Assembly (NCBI GenBank): GCA_946413245.1
Contig: CAMKJS010000030.1
Coordinates: 1-34,571 of the forward strand
DNA length: 34,571 bases
Direction: 5' to 3'
DNA from: an uncultured Clostridia bacterium
GTDB lineage: Bacteria; Bacillota; Clostridia; Christensenellales; Aristaeellaceae
Positions 1 through 6,659 of the stretch are shown here, one piece after another (the first letter of the stretch is position 1; the number at the start of each line of letters is the position of its first letter). Under the pieces are notes generated by a model. The model saw only the letters and a program-made list of their open reading frames with translations, was not told where the DNA came from and did not search any database. The translations under genes were made by a program, and so were the position numbers.

Positions 1-268
1 GGACGCCCTGCAGCGTTCCGGCGAAGGCGTTCACATACATCAGCATACCGGTCAGGTCGTGCCCCTTGTACCAGTCCGGGAAGGCCTCCCTCGCGCGGTC
101 CATCAGACGGAGCGGCTCCGAACGCTCTTCCCAGCATCGGTACAGCATGTCCGTGAAGTAATCGTACGCCTGCCCGTCAGAATGATACAGCTCATAGTAC
201 AGCCACTTCAGCTCGTCCTCATGGATCCGGAAACGGTCGGCAAATTCCCTGTTCCAGTGTTCCTTCAA
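1..268 (-). CDS. Amylosucrase-like GH13 enzyme, N-terminal part only
   Basis: The gene runs off the left edge; only the first 89 codons are visible. They read in one frame from a TTG start at 268, preceded by AGGAGG (about 275-280) at a spacing of 7. The segment resembles the N-terminal helical domain of GH13 subfamily 4 amylosucrases: a helical region, then PDWYKGHDLTGMLMYVNAF and AGTLQGV, which parallels the amylosucrase stretch in which a PDW and a Y-V-D-x-F-A-G-x-L-x-G-L segment open the catalytic barrel. Amylosucrases move glucose from sucrose onto glucan, and related GH13_4 members hydrolyse or phosphorolyse sucrose-type substrates. The catalytic Asp/Glu residues lie outside the window, so activity cannot be judged. 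The family call is from memory of the motif and is moderately firm. Confidence 0.6.
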   Translation of the reverse strand, partial: MKEHWNREFADRFRIHEDELKWLYYELYHSDGQAYDYFTDMLYRCWEERSEPLRLMDRAREAFPDWYKGHDLTGMLMYVNAFAGTLQGV

Positions 269-362
269 ATCAATCCCTCCTGTCCTTCCGGCGGCGCCGG
301 TATTGCGGGAATCATACCTGTGCGGCTTGTTGAGATGGAAACGATGTTCATGCCTTGTCGTT

Positions 363-392
363 ATTGTATCATATATCTGTCAAAAAGAACAA
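363..392 (-). promoter_or_regulatory. Predicted promoter of the amylosucrase-like gene
   Basis: On the minus strand there is TTGTTC (387-392), an 18-base spacer and TACAAT (363-368), preceded by TG one base upstream (extended -10). It faces the TTG start at 268. This is a consensus match only. Confidence 0.5.
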
Positions 393-415
393 GTTCATAT
401 TTGCGGGAATTCTGA

Positions 416-443
416 GGAGACAGGAAACCCTGTCTTCTTTTTC
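416..443 (+). terminator. GGAGACAG-type hairpin with T-run
   Basis: GGAGACAGG (416-424) pairs with CCTGTCTTC (429-437, one G-T pair) around a 4-base loop, followed by TTTTT-rich sequence on the plus strand. No plus-strand gene ends just upstream, so it may insulate the promoter at 450-478, or simply be one of the GGAGACAG hairpins dispersed through the window. Confidence 0.5.
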
Positions 444-449
444 TTCAAT

Positions 450-478
450 TTGCTTCCGGTATGGAAAAATGCTACAAT
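450..478 (+). promoter_or_regulatory. Predicted promoter of the AmiE-like/anmK operon
   Basis: TTGCTT (450-455), a 17-base spacer and TACAAT (473-478) form a good vegetative sigma factor match, 40 bases upstream of the ATG at 518. Confidence 0.6.
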
Positions 479-517
479 GCGGGCAGGGAATTATGATCAA
501 AAAGGACGGATGCGCTG

Positions 518-1582
518 ATGATTTCAGAGGATAAACGGCTGCGCCTGCTTCAGGCGGTTACGGATCTGACGGAGCGCTACCGCGCGGCGGGCTATTTTCC
601 CTCCGCCTGCGTGCGGGTATTCGACCGGGAAAAGACCCTGGCGGTGGTCTGCGCCGGGGAGGCGCGGGAGGATTCCCTGTTCGACGCCGCCAGCCTGACG
701 AAGATCGCCACGGCGACCCAGATCCTGCTGCTGATCCGCGACGGGAAGCTGACCCTGGATACGACGCCGGCGGAGCTGTTTCCGGAGGAGATCCGGAACC
801 GCCGGATTCTGGCGGAGCGCCTGGCTGCGGTCACAGTGCGCCGGCTGCTGACGCACACCTCCGGCATCGTGCCCTGGTATCCCTTTTATTCCCGCCGGGG
901 GGAGGACTTCTGGGACGTTACGGCATACGCTCTGGAGCACACGGCGCCGACGGAGGGCGTGGCGTACTCTGATCTGAACTTCATGCTGCTGGGGAAAACG
1001 ATCGAAAAACTGCGGGGCAAGCCGCTGGACCGCTGCCTGCGGGAGGACCTGGCGGAGCCGCTGGGGCTGGGAAATATCATGTACCGGCCGCCGGCAACAT
1101 ACCATATCATTCCTTCCAGCTACGGGAACCCCGTCGAGGAGCGGATGTGCCAGGAGCGGAACATCTCCTTTGACGGCTTCCGGTCCCGGGAAGAGCCGGT
1201 GATCGGGAAAGCCAACGACGGCAACTGCCATTACTATTTCGGGGAAGTGAGCGGCCACGCGGGGATTTTCACGGACGCGGAAGCCTACGAGCGGCTGTGC
1301 CGGTTTTACATGAACACGGAGGATCCGCTGCTGATCGCGGCGCAGAGGGAACAGCCCGGCGCGCCGACCCGGGGGCTGGGCTTCCAGTCCGGCGTATCCT
1401 ATCCGCACGGCTGCGGGCACACGGGCTTTACCGGCACGGGTATCTGGTTTTCCCGGGAGAAAAACGTCGGCGCGGTTTCCATGACCAACCGGCTGTTTTA
1501 CCGGCATGAGAATCAGCAGGCCACCGCGGATTTCCGCCGAACGCTGCATGAAGTCGCGTACGTCCTGGCGGGGGAGGAGTGA
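518..1582 (+). CDS. Beta-lactamase-family serine hydrolase, AmiE-like
   Basis: 354 residues with the class C beta-lactamase/penicillin-binding fold (PF00144). The nucleophile motif SLTK is at residues 59-62 in FDAASLTKIAT, the tyrosine motif is YSDLNF at about 150-155, and a C-terminal HTGFTGTG matches the third (KTG-like) motif. No signal peptide or membrane segment is visible, so the protein is probably cytoplasmic. In Bacillus the PF00144 protein AmiE removes the stem peptide from MurNAc-peptides during wall recycling. Here the stop codon sits against anmK, whose product also handles recovered muramic acid, which favours that role over antibiotic resistance. The start ATG follows AAGGAC. 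A general esterase or D-aminopeptidase is the alternative. Confidence 0.75.
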   Translation: MISEDKRLRLLQAVTDLTERYRAAGYFPSACVRVFDREKTLAVVCAGEAREDSLFDAASLTKIATATQILLLIRDGKLTLDTTPAELFPEEIRNRRILAERLAAVTVRRLLTHTSGIVPWYPFYSRRGEDFWDVTAYALEHTAPTEGVAYSDLNFMLLGKTIEKLRGKPLDRCLREDLAEPLGLGNIMYRPPATYHIIPSSYGNPVEERMCQERNISFDGFRSREEPVIGKANDGNCHYYFGEVSGHAGIFTDAEAYERLCRFYMNTEDPLLIAAQREQPGAPTRGLGFQSGVSYPHGCGHTGFTGTGIWFSREKNVGAVSMTNRLFYRHENQQATADFRRTLHEVAYVLAGEE

Positions 1583-1587
1583 ATTGC

Positions 1588-2781
1588 GTGGGACAGACGA
1601 TCGGACAGCTGGAGAAGCTCTGGAAGAAACCGATCCTGCGGGTCGTCGGCCTGATGAGCGGCACCTCGGCGGACGGTATGGACGCCGCGCTGGTTGAGAT
1701 CACCGGCTCCGGGCTGAATACGAAAGTGAAGACGACGGGCTTCGTGAGCCTGCCGTATCCGGATGCAATCCGGGCGGAAATCCTTCGTCTGGCCTCCGGA
1801 ACGGAGGGAGGCAGCCGGGATCTGTGCCTGTTCCATTTCCTGCTGGGTCAGCTGGGGCTGGAGGCCTGTCTGGCGGTGTGCGAAGCGGCGGGCGTCGCGC
1901 CTTCGGAGATCGATCTGGTGGGCAGCCACGGGCAGACCCTGTATCATCTTCCCGCCGCGGAGCCTTATGCCGGCCGGCAGGTGCGGGGGACCCTGCAGCT
2001 GGGGGAGGCCTCGGTGATCGCGGAGGGCCTTGGATGCCCGGTAGTCAGCGACTTCCGGGTGCGGGATTTCGCCGCGGGCGGCCAGGGAGCGCCGCTGGTG
2101 CCCTATTCGGAATACCTGATTTACCGGCGGGAGGACAAGACCGTCGCCCTGCAGAACATCGGGGGCATCGGCAACCTGACGCTGCTGCCGAAGGGCGGAG
2201 CGCCGGAGGATACTCTCGCTTTCGACACCGGTCCCGGCAATATGGTGATGGATCAGCTCACGGAGCGGATCACGGGCGGAAAACAGCGCTACGACGCGGA
2301 CGGCGCCCTGGCGGCCCAGGGGACCTTCAGCCCGGAGCTGCTGGAATGGCTGCTGTCCGATCCCTGGCTGCGGCTGCCGCCGCCCAAGTCCACCGGCCGG
2401 GAGGTCTACAACGCGGCGTACGTGGACGCCCTGATCGCGCGGAGTCTGGAGATCGGGCTTTCCAGCGTCGATATCCTGGCCACCGCGACCCGCTTCACGG
2501 CGGAATGCATCGGTATCGCGGTGCGGGATTTCTGCTCCGTGGCGCCGGATCTGCTGATCGTCGGCGGAGGGGGCAGCCGGAATCCGACCCTGATGGCTTA
2601 CATCCGGGAGGTACTGCGCGTGCCGGTTCTGCGCAACGAGGATCTGGGGCTGGACAGCGACGCCAAGGAGGCTGTGGCCTTCGCGATTCTCGCCAACGAA
2701 TGTATCCAGGGACAGTGCAACAACATGCCCTCGGTGACCGGCGCCTCCCATCCCGTGGTCATGGGAAAGATCAGCCTGTAA
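1588..2781 (+). CDS. anmK: Anhydro-N-acetylmuramic acid kinase
   Basis: AnmK phosphorylates and opens 1,6-anhydro-MurNAc to MurNAc-6-phosphate, a cytoplasmic step of peptidoglycan recycling. The signature GLMSGTSADGMDAA lies near the N-terminus, followed by the ASKHA-fold elements GSHGQT, NIGGIGNLT, FDTGPGN and VGGGGSRNP. The length of 397 residues is close to the usual 360-390, with a short extra N-terminus. An in-frame GTG at 1579 overlaps the upstream stop but lies on the AGGAG itself (1575-1579), so the GTG at 1588, spaced 8 bases, is the likely start. It is translationally linked to the AmiE-like hydrolase. No MurQ etherase or MurNAc transporter is visible nearby. AnmK identity is very secure. 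Confidence 0.93.
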   Translation: MGQTIGQLEKLWKKPILRVVGLMSGTSADGMDAALVEITGSGLNTKVKTTGFVSLPYPDAIRAEILRLASGTEGGSRDLCLFHFLLGQLGLEACLAVCEAAGVAPSEIDLVGSHGQTLYHLPAAEPYAGRQVRGTLQLGEASVIAEGLGCPVVSDFRVRDFAAGGQGAPLVPYSEYLIYRREDKTVALQNIGGIGNLTLLPKGGAPEDTLAFDTGPGNMVMDQLTERITGGKQRYDADGALAAQGTFSPELLEWLLSDPWLRLPPPKSTGREVYNAAYVDALIARSLEIGLSSVDILATATRFTAECIGIAVRDFCSVAPDLLIVGGGGSRNPTLMAYIREVLRVPVLRNEDLGLDSDAKEAVAFAILANECIQGQCNNMPSVTGASHPVVMGKISL

Positions 2782-2786
2782 ACAGA

Positions 2787-2823
2787 AAAAAGGAGACAGG
2801 GAATGGTTCTCTGTCTCCTTTTT
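2787..2823. terminator. Bidirectional terminator after anmK
   Basis: A 13-bp perfect stem, AAAAAGGAGACAG (2787-2799) with its complement (2811-2823), 11-base loop, A-run on one side and T-run on the other. It lies between anmK (plus) and the convergent left esterase locus (minus), so it can serve both. The GGAGACAG core recurs elsewhere in the window. Confidence 0.85.
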
Positions 2824-2830
2824 CTCCGGC

Positions 2831-2931
2831 TAATCGTCCTTTGTCTGGTTCAGAAGCCAGGACATGATCCCGTACTCGTTGCAGCAGGTCGGGATCCGGC
2901 TGGCGTGGTTTTCGCTGAACAGGCGCGGATA
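2831..2931 (-). pseudogene. 3'-end remnant of a second esterase gene (left copy)
   Basis: Read on the minus strand, about 32 codons give a C-terminus containing FSENHASRIPTCCNEYG and ending with a TAG at 2831-2833. It matches the restored C-terminus of the esterase pseudogene at 17915-19013 with a few substitutions (for example W to R and Y to C). The rest of the gene is missing: sequence passes directly into the end of the CE15 gene at an ATA shared by both sides (2929-2931). It carries the likely catalytic histidine of the lost enzyme but is not expressible as a protein on its own. Confidence 0.8.
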
Positions 2932-3986
2932 AATTCGAAACAGCGCTGCCAGTCTTCCCGGCTCAGGGCGTGGGTTCCGCCGCGCAGGTGATAGCCGACG
3001 CTTCCTTCCCGAAACACGTCCCCGGGCTCCGGCAGCCTGTCGGGATGAACGAACCCCGGCAGGCCCAGACGCTCGTACACCTTGCCGGCCGCGCAGCAGG
3101 ACAGGTACTCGGAATCCGGGTCCGACCAGGTATCCTCCACGGCACTGGCCACGTAGACGTATCTCGGCGCGCAGCCTGCCAGAAGAAAATGCTGGTCGAA
3201 GGGCATCTCCTCTTCCCGCCCGTCGTATTTCCGGTATTCCGGCGCGAACCAGTACGGGAACACCGATCCGATCCTTCCCACGGTTTCTCCCGCCTTGCCG
3301 CGGTTCAGGGCGGCGCCGGCGCAGCCGGACTCGTTGGAAAGCACGAACCGGAACCGCTCGTCCATCAGGCCGGTAAACAGCGCCGCCTTACCCAGCCGGG
3401 AATGCCCCAGCACGGCGGAACGGGTAAAGTCCAGGCAGTCCAGGGTCTCGCAATAGTCCATGACCCGGGAGGCGGCCCAGGACCAGAGAGCGATCTTGCC
3501 GCAGTCGCTGCCGGCACGTTCCCGGCCGCCGAACACCGTTCCGGCCAGGCCGCTTGAAAAATCCCCGTCGTCCGCGGTCACGTCCCCGTAGCCGAAGGCG
3601 AACAGCGCGAATCCGTTGTCGATAATTTCCTCGGTCGGCATCAATCCGTCCGGCATATCCGGCCTGAAATTCATGTGGACGAAGAACGGAAGATTCTTTT
3701 TTCCTTTGGGAATCACAGCGTACACCGGGAAGAAAAACTCCCGCCCGTTCAGCTTTCCGCGGATCTCTGTTTTCCGCAGGGACGCCTTCCCAGCAAAGAA
3801 ATGGCCGGAAAACGGTCCTTCGGGCTGTTCGGCAAAGGTCAGCTCCTCCGGCTCTCCGGGCCGGAAACCGTAGACCTCCCGCTGCAGGATCTCTTTGATT
3901 CCTTCCCGGCGGGACGCCCAGTCCGCACTGTTTCCGTCCCATACCTCCGGCAGGTTTCTTTTTGCCAGCAGTTCGTCGCACAGCAT
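2850..3986 (-). CDS. CE15-type glucuronoyl esterase, left copy with replaced C-terminal tail
   Basis: 378 residues. CE15 enzymes cleave the ester between 4-O-methylglucuronic acid of xylan and lignin alcohols. The nucleophile elbow GHSRLGKAAL puts Ser at residue 196, an acidic candidate lies in SNESG (about 219) or AVEDTW (about 284), and the histidine is in GGTHALSREDW (about 339). No signal peptide is visible, so it would act in the cytoplasm on imported oligosaccharides. The ATG at 3986 follows AAAGGA; an upstream in-frame ATG at 4034 has no ribosome-binding site. Compared with the copy at 19033-20106, the ending LSRQ after FEFI is replaced by 25 unrelated residues read from the neighbouring esterase remnant, owing to a deletion. 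The core is otherwise identical over most of its length and is probably still functional. Confidence 0.72.
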   Translation of the reverse strand: MLCDELLAKRNLPEVWDGNSADWASRREGIKEILQREVYGFRPGEPEELTFAEQPEGPFSGHFFAGKASLRKTEIRGKLNGREFFFPVYAVIPKGKKNLPFFVHMNFRPDMPDGLMPTEEIIDNGFALFAFGYGDVTADDGDFSSGLAGTVFGGRERAGSDCGKIALWSWAASRVMDYCETLDCLDFTRSAVLGHSRLGKAALFTGLMDERFRFVLSNESGCAGAALNRGKAGETVGRIGSVFPYWFAPEYRKYDGREEEMPFDQHFLLAGCAPRYVYVASAVEDTWSDPDSEYLSCCAAGKVYERLGLPGFVHPDRLPEPGDVFREGSVGYHLRGGTHALSREDWQRCFEFIRACSAKTTPAGSRPAATSTGSCPGF

Positions 3987-4138
3987 ATGGTTTTGTTCCT
4001 TTCTGTCCGATTGTCCGGTCGTAATTTTATGCACCGCTTTCGCAGTTCATTATTCAGCAAACCGACTGGTATGTCAGGACGCTGTTTCACCAACATGCCG
4101 AACAGGCCTTATCTCTGCTCGGATCATGATCTCTCTTT

Positions 4139-4200
4139 CGTTGTTGCTATTCAGCCTGATAATGCGTCATGAATGTGCATGAGGCTGAATAGCAACAACG
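4139..4200. repeat. Dispersed palindrome, copy 1
   Basis: A 19-bp perfect inverted repeat, CGTTGTTGCTATTCAGCCT (4139-4157) with its complement (4182-4200), around a 24-base loop. No T-run follows on either strand. The same arms occur at 4235-4292, 20261-20318 and 21889-21946. Confidence 0.9.
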
Positions 4201-4234
4201 ATAATGCGTTTCAGAGCAAAAAAACGGGTAAATA

Positions 4235-4292
4235 TTGTTGCTATTCAGCCTTAAATGCGGTAATATATGCCTTGAAGGCTGAATAGCAACAA
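4235..4292. repeat. Dispersed palindrome, copy 2 (different loop)
   Basis: An 18-bp perfect inverted repeat (4235-4252 with 4275-4292) sharing its arms with the other copies but with an unrelated 22-base loop. It ends directly against the ribosome-binding site (GGAGGGG, 4294-4300) of the ATPase gene, so it would fold in that gene's leader if transcription starts upstream. Confidence 0.88.
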
Positions 4293-4308
4293 CGGAGGGG
4301 GCGATGTG

Positions 4309-5751
4309 ATGATTGGGAGATCTAAAGAAGTTCAACGTCTGAAGGAGCTTTATGACAGCGGAAGTGCCCAGCTGGTGGCCGTTCATGGGCGGCGCCGGGT
4401 CGGAAAGACCTTTCTCGTGAATGAAACGTTTCAGGGGAAATTTACTTTTCATCACGCGGGACTCTCTCCCCTCGAACTGGATCAGATGGCGGGAGGAAGT
4501 CCGCTTCGGAAACAGCTGAAGCATTTTTATAATTCACTTCTGCTGCACGGAATGAAGAAAAGCAGATGTCCGGATAACTGGCTGGATGCGTTCCTGATGC
4601 TCGAGCTGTTTCTGCAGAGCCGGGACGATGGGCAGCGTATGCTGGTTTTCCTGGATGAGCTTCCCTGGCTGGATACGCAGCGATCAGGTTTCATGACCGC
4701 TTTCGAGGGGTTTTGGAATACATGGGGATGCAGCCGTAAGAATCTGATGGTGGTGGTATGCGGAAGCGCAACCTCCTGGATTCTGGATAAACTGATCAAC
4801 AATCATGGAGGCATGTATAACCGCGTCACGTATGAAATCGCGCTGGAGCCCTTCAGCTTAAAAGAATGTGAAGAGTTCCTCAGAAGCAAAAAAATCAGGC
4901 TGTCCAGATATGATATTGTGCAGGCGTATATGGCGGTTGGCGGAATACCGTATTATCTGAACTATTTTGAAAAGGGACTCAGTCTCGCTCAGAATATTGA
5001 CCAGCTTTTCTTTGCATTCAAAGCTGCTCCCCTGCGGGATGAGTTCGATCGCCTGTTCAGCTCTGTTTTTACCAATCCGGATATGATGAAGTCCATCGTG
5101 ATTTGCCTGAATCAGAAGAACGGCGGATATACACGCTCTGAGATTGCTGAGCAAACAGGTCTGACCTTGGGCGGGTCGCTTTCCGACGCGCTGAAAGCAT
5201 TGGAATCAAGCGACTTTATCATTCGATATATTCCCTTTGGGCTGAGCAAAAAGGAGGAATACTATAAACTGGTTGATCCGTTCTGTATTTTTTATCTGAA
5301 ATTTGTTCGGGATCAGGATGCGTTAAACGGTTCTTTCTGGCAGCAGAGCGTGACATCCCCGTCTGTTGCGGCCTGGCGCGGAATTGCGTTTGAAAACGTA
5401 TGCTTCAGGCATATCAGGCAAATCAAGCAGGCGCTTGGAATCAGCGGTGTATCGACCCGGCAGAGCGCGTGGTCAAAACGGGCGGACGATCGGGAAGGTA
5501 CCCAGATTGATCTCCTGATTGAACGAAAAGACCAGGTTGTCAATATGTGTGAAATCAAATTCCACACACAGAAATTCGCGTCCAACAAAGGCTATCACGC
5601 CACGCTTGTCCATCGGCAGGCACTGCTGGAAGAAGCACTTCCGCCCTATATGGTTGTTCACAGTACGCTGATTACAACCTACGGATTGGCATATAATGAA
5701 TACAGCGGCGATTTTGAAACCGTGATCACGATGGAAGATCTATTTCGCTGA
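4309..5751 (+). CDS. AAA-type ATPase with C-terminal nuclease-like domain (DUF234 family)
   Basis: 480 residues. Walker A is HGRRRVGKTFLV (about residues 26-37) and Walker B is MLVFLDELPWLD (about 111-122). A winged-helix-like middle follows (GYTRSEIAEQTGLTLG), then a C-terminal region with D401 and EIK at 415-417, the arrangement of PD-(D/E)XK folds. This is the layout of the archaeal-type ATPase/DUF234 family, common in Clostridia, Bacteroidetes and archaea, whose biological role is unsettled. The start is ATG 4309, 8 bases after GGAGGGG; a GTG at 4306 is possible. It stands alone on the plus strand, convergent with the glycyl-radical operon. A repeat palindrome lies immediately upstream. 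A link to mobile DNA or defence is inference only. Confidence 0.85.
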   Translation: MIGRSKEVQRLKELYDSGSAQLVAVHGRRRVGKTFLVNETFQGKFTFHHAGLSPLELDQMAGGSPLRKQLKHFYNSLLLHGMKKSRCPDNWLDAFLMLELFLQSRDDGQRMLVFLDELPWLDTQRSGFMTAFEGFWNTWGCSRKNLMVVVCGSATSWILDKLINNHGGMYNRVTYEIALEPFSLKECEEFLRSKKIRLSRYDIVQAYMAVGGIPYYLNYFEKGLSLAQNIDQLFFAFKAAPLRDEFDRLFSSVFTNPDMMKSIVICLNQKNGGYTRSEIAEQTGLTLGGSLSDALKALESSDFIIRYIPFGLSKKEEYYKLVDPFCIFYLKFVRDQDALNGSFWQQSVTSPSVAAWRGIAFENVCFRHIRQIKQALGISGVSTRQSAWSKRADDREGTQIDLLIERKDQVVNMCEIKFHTQKFASNKGYHATLVHRQALLEEALPPYMVVHSTLITTYGLAYNEYSGDFETVITMEDLFR

Positions 5752-5813
5752 ACCGTTGGCTTTCGCGATTTTTGTCAACAGATAAATCTGACAGGAAATG
5801 GCATGTTGTGGAC

Positions 5814-6659
5814 TTAAAGCACCAGGGTGGGAATACTTCGCTTGTGAAAAGGCGACAACCATATTTCCGGTTTGGCACTGGTATCAAACTGCGGTTGGTA
5901 TTCAAGTCCGATCATACTATATTTCGCACCGGCGGTGATATGATAGGGGAGTAATTCGACACGGATCAGCGAACCCGGTTTTTCAAAGATGGCGGCTGTT
6001 TCTTCCATATTGTTTTCATCGTCGTTTACACCGGGGATAAGCGGTATTCGGATAATATATGGTGTGTTACCTTCCTTCAGCAGCTTCAGATTCATCAGAA
6101 TACGGTCATTATCAACGCCAGTATATTTTTTGTGATTGATGGGGTTGATAAGTTTGATATCCATCATGATGAGATTGACCTTGCTGCACATCCGGGAAAA
6201 GGTTTTCACATCAGTATAACCGGATGTTTCAATAGCAATATGGATTCCCGGCAAATAATATAGTACCTGTTCAATAAAGCTCCATTGCATCATCGGTTCT
6301 CCGCCTGAAAAAGTTACACCGCCACCGCTGCCGGAAAACGCTTGTTGATTTTTAAGCAGGCGCAATGCCAGCTCCTTTGATGTCCAAACAGTACCGGCGA
6401 TACGGCGAAGCCCGAGCGGGCAGCAGGATACACATGCACCACAGGTAATGCACATCTTGTGATGACAGGCATTTTGACAGGCGCCGCAGTGGATACAGGC
6501 GGCGGGACTGATCATCAGTTGCGGCTTAGGGGACAACCCTTCCGGATTATGACACCACTGGCATCGCAGCGGACAGCCCTTCATGAATACAGTTGTTCGG
6601 ATGCCTGGACCGTCATAAACCGCAAATTCTTTGATATCAAAAATAATACCTGTTTTCAT
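5814..6659 (-). CDS. Glycyl radical enzyme activating enzyme (radical SAM)
   Basis: 281 residues, PflA-type. It uses S-adenosylmethionine and a [4Fe-4S] cluster to make the glycyl radical on its partner. The radical-SAM motif is C29-x3-C33-x2-C36 (CPLRCQWCHNPEG) after YDGPGIRT, with GGEP in TFSGGEPMMQ. A ferredoxin-type insert carries two cysteine sets, C55/58/61/65 and C70/73/76/80, separated by only four residues and so more compact than in most relatives. The start ATG overlaps the stop of the glycyl radical enzyme gene (ATGA at 6656-6659), typical of this enzyme-activase pairing. The substrate is set by the partner. Confidence 0.92.
   Translation of the reverse strand: MKTGIIFDIKEFAVYDGPGIRTTVFMKGCPLRCQWCHNPEGLSPKPQLMISPAACIHCGACQNACHHKMCITCGACVSCCPLGLRRIAGTVWTSKELALRLLKNQQAFSGSGGGVTFSGGEPMMQWSFIEQVLYYLPGIHIAIETSGYTDVKTFSRMCSKVNLIMMDIKLINPINHKKYTGVDNDRILMNLKLLKEGNTPYIIRIPLIPGVNDDENNMEETAAIFEKPGSLIRVELLPYHITAGAKYSMIGLEYQPQFDTSAKPEIWLSPFHKRSIPTLVL

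Larger units (their letters stand above)
2831..4200. repeat. Left copy of the duplicated esterase locus
   Basis: About 1.37 kb in direct orientation with 17915-20318. With an offset of 16,120 bases, 3030 to about 4174 appears identical to 19150 to about 20294. The outer parts show scattered differences (four mismatches in the first ~97 bases, several between 2960 and 3030, three in the palindrome loop). The copy lacks 1,035 bp present on the right. It bounds the left side of the low-GC island. Confidence 0.9.

Noticed and set aside
1824-2867. Plus-strand frame overlapping anmK, and the antisense frames 524-1549 and 1513-2751
   Set aside because: AnmK and the beta-lactamase-family protein show full family motifs; the overlapping frames show none.
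3987-4138. Small minus-strand frame of 85 codons upstream of both CE15 genes
   Set aside because: It overlaps the CE15 start in another frame, has no ribosome-binding site or family likeness, and its conservation only reflects the duplication.
4139-4292. Possible CRISPR repeat-spacer array
   Set aside because: Only two adjacent palindromes with different internal sequence, no series of short repeats and equal spacers, and no cas genes.
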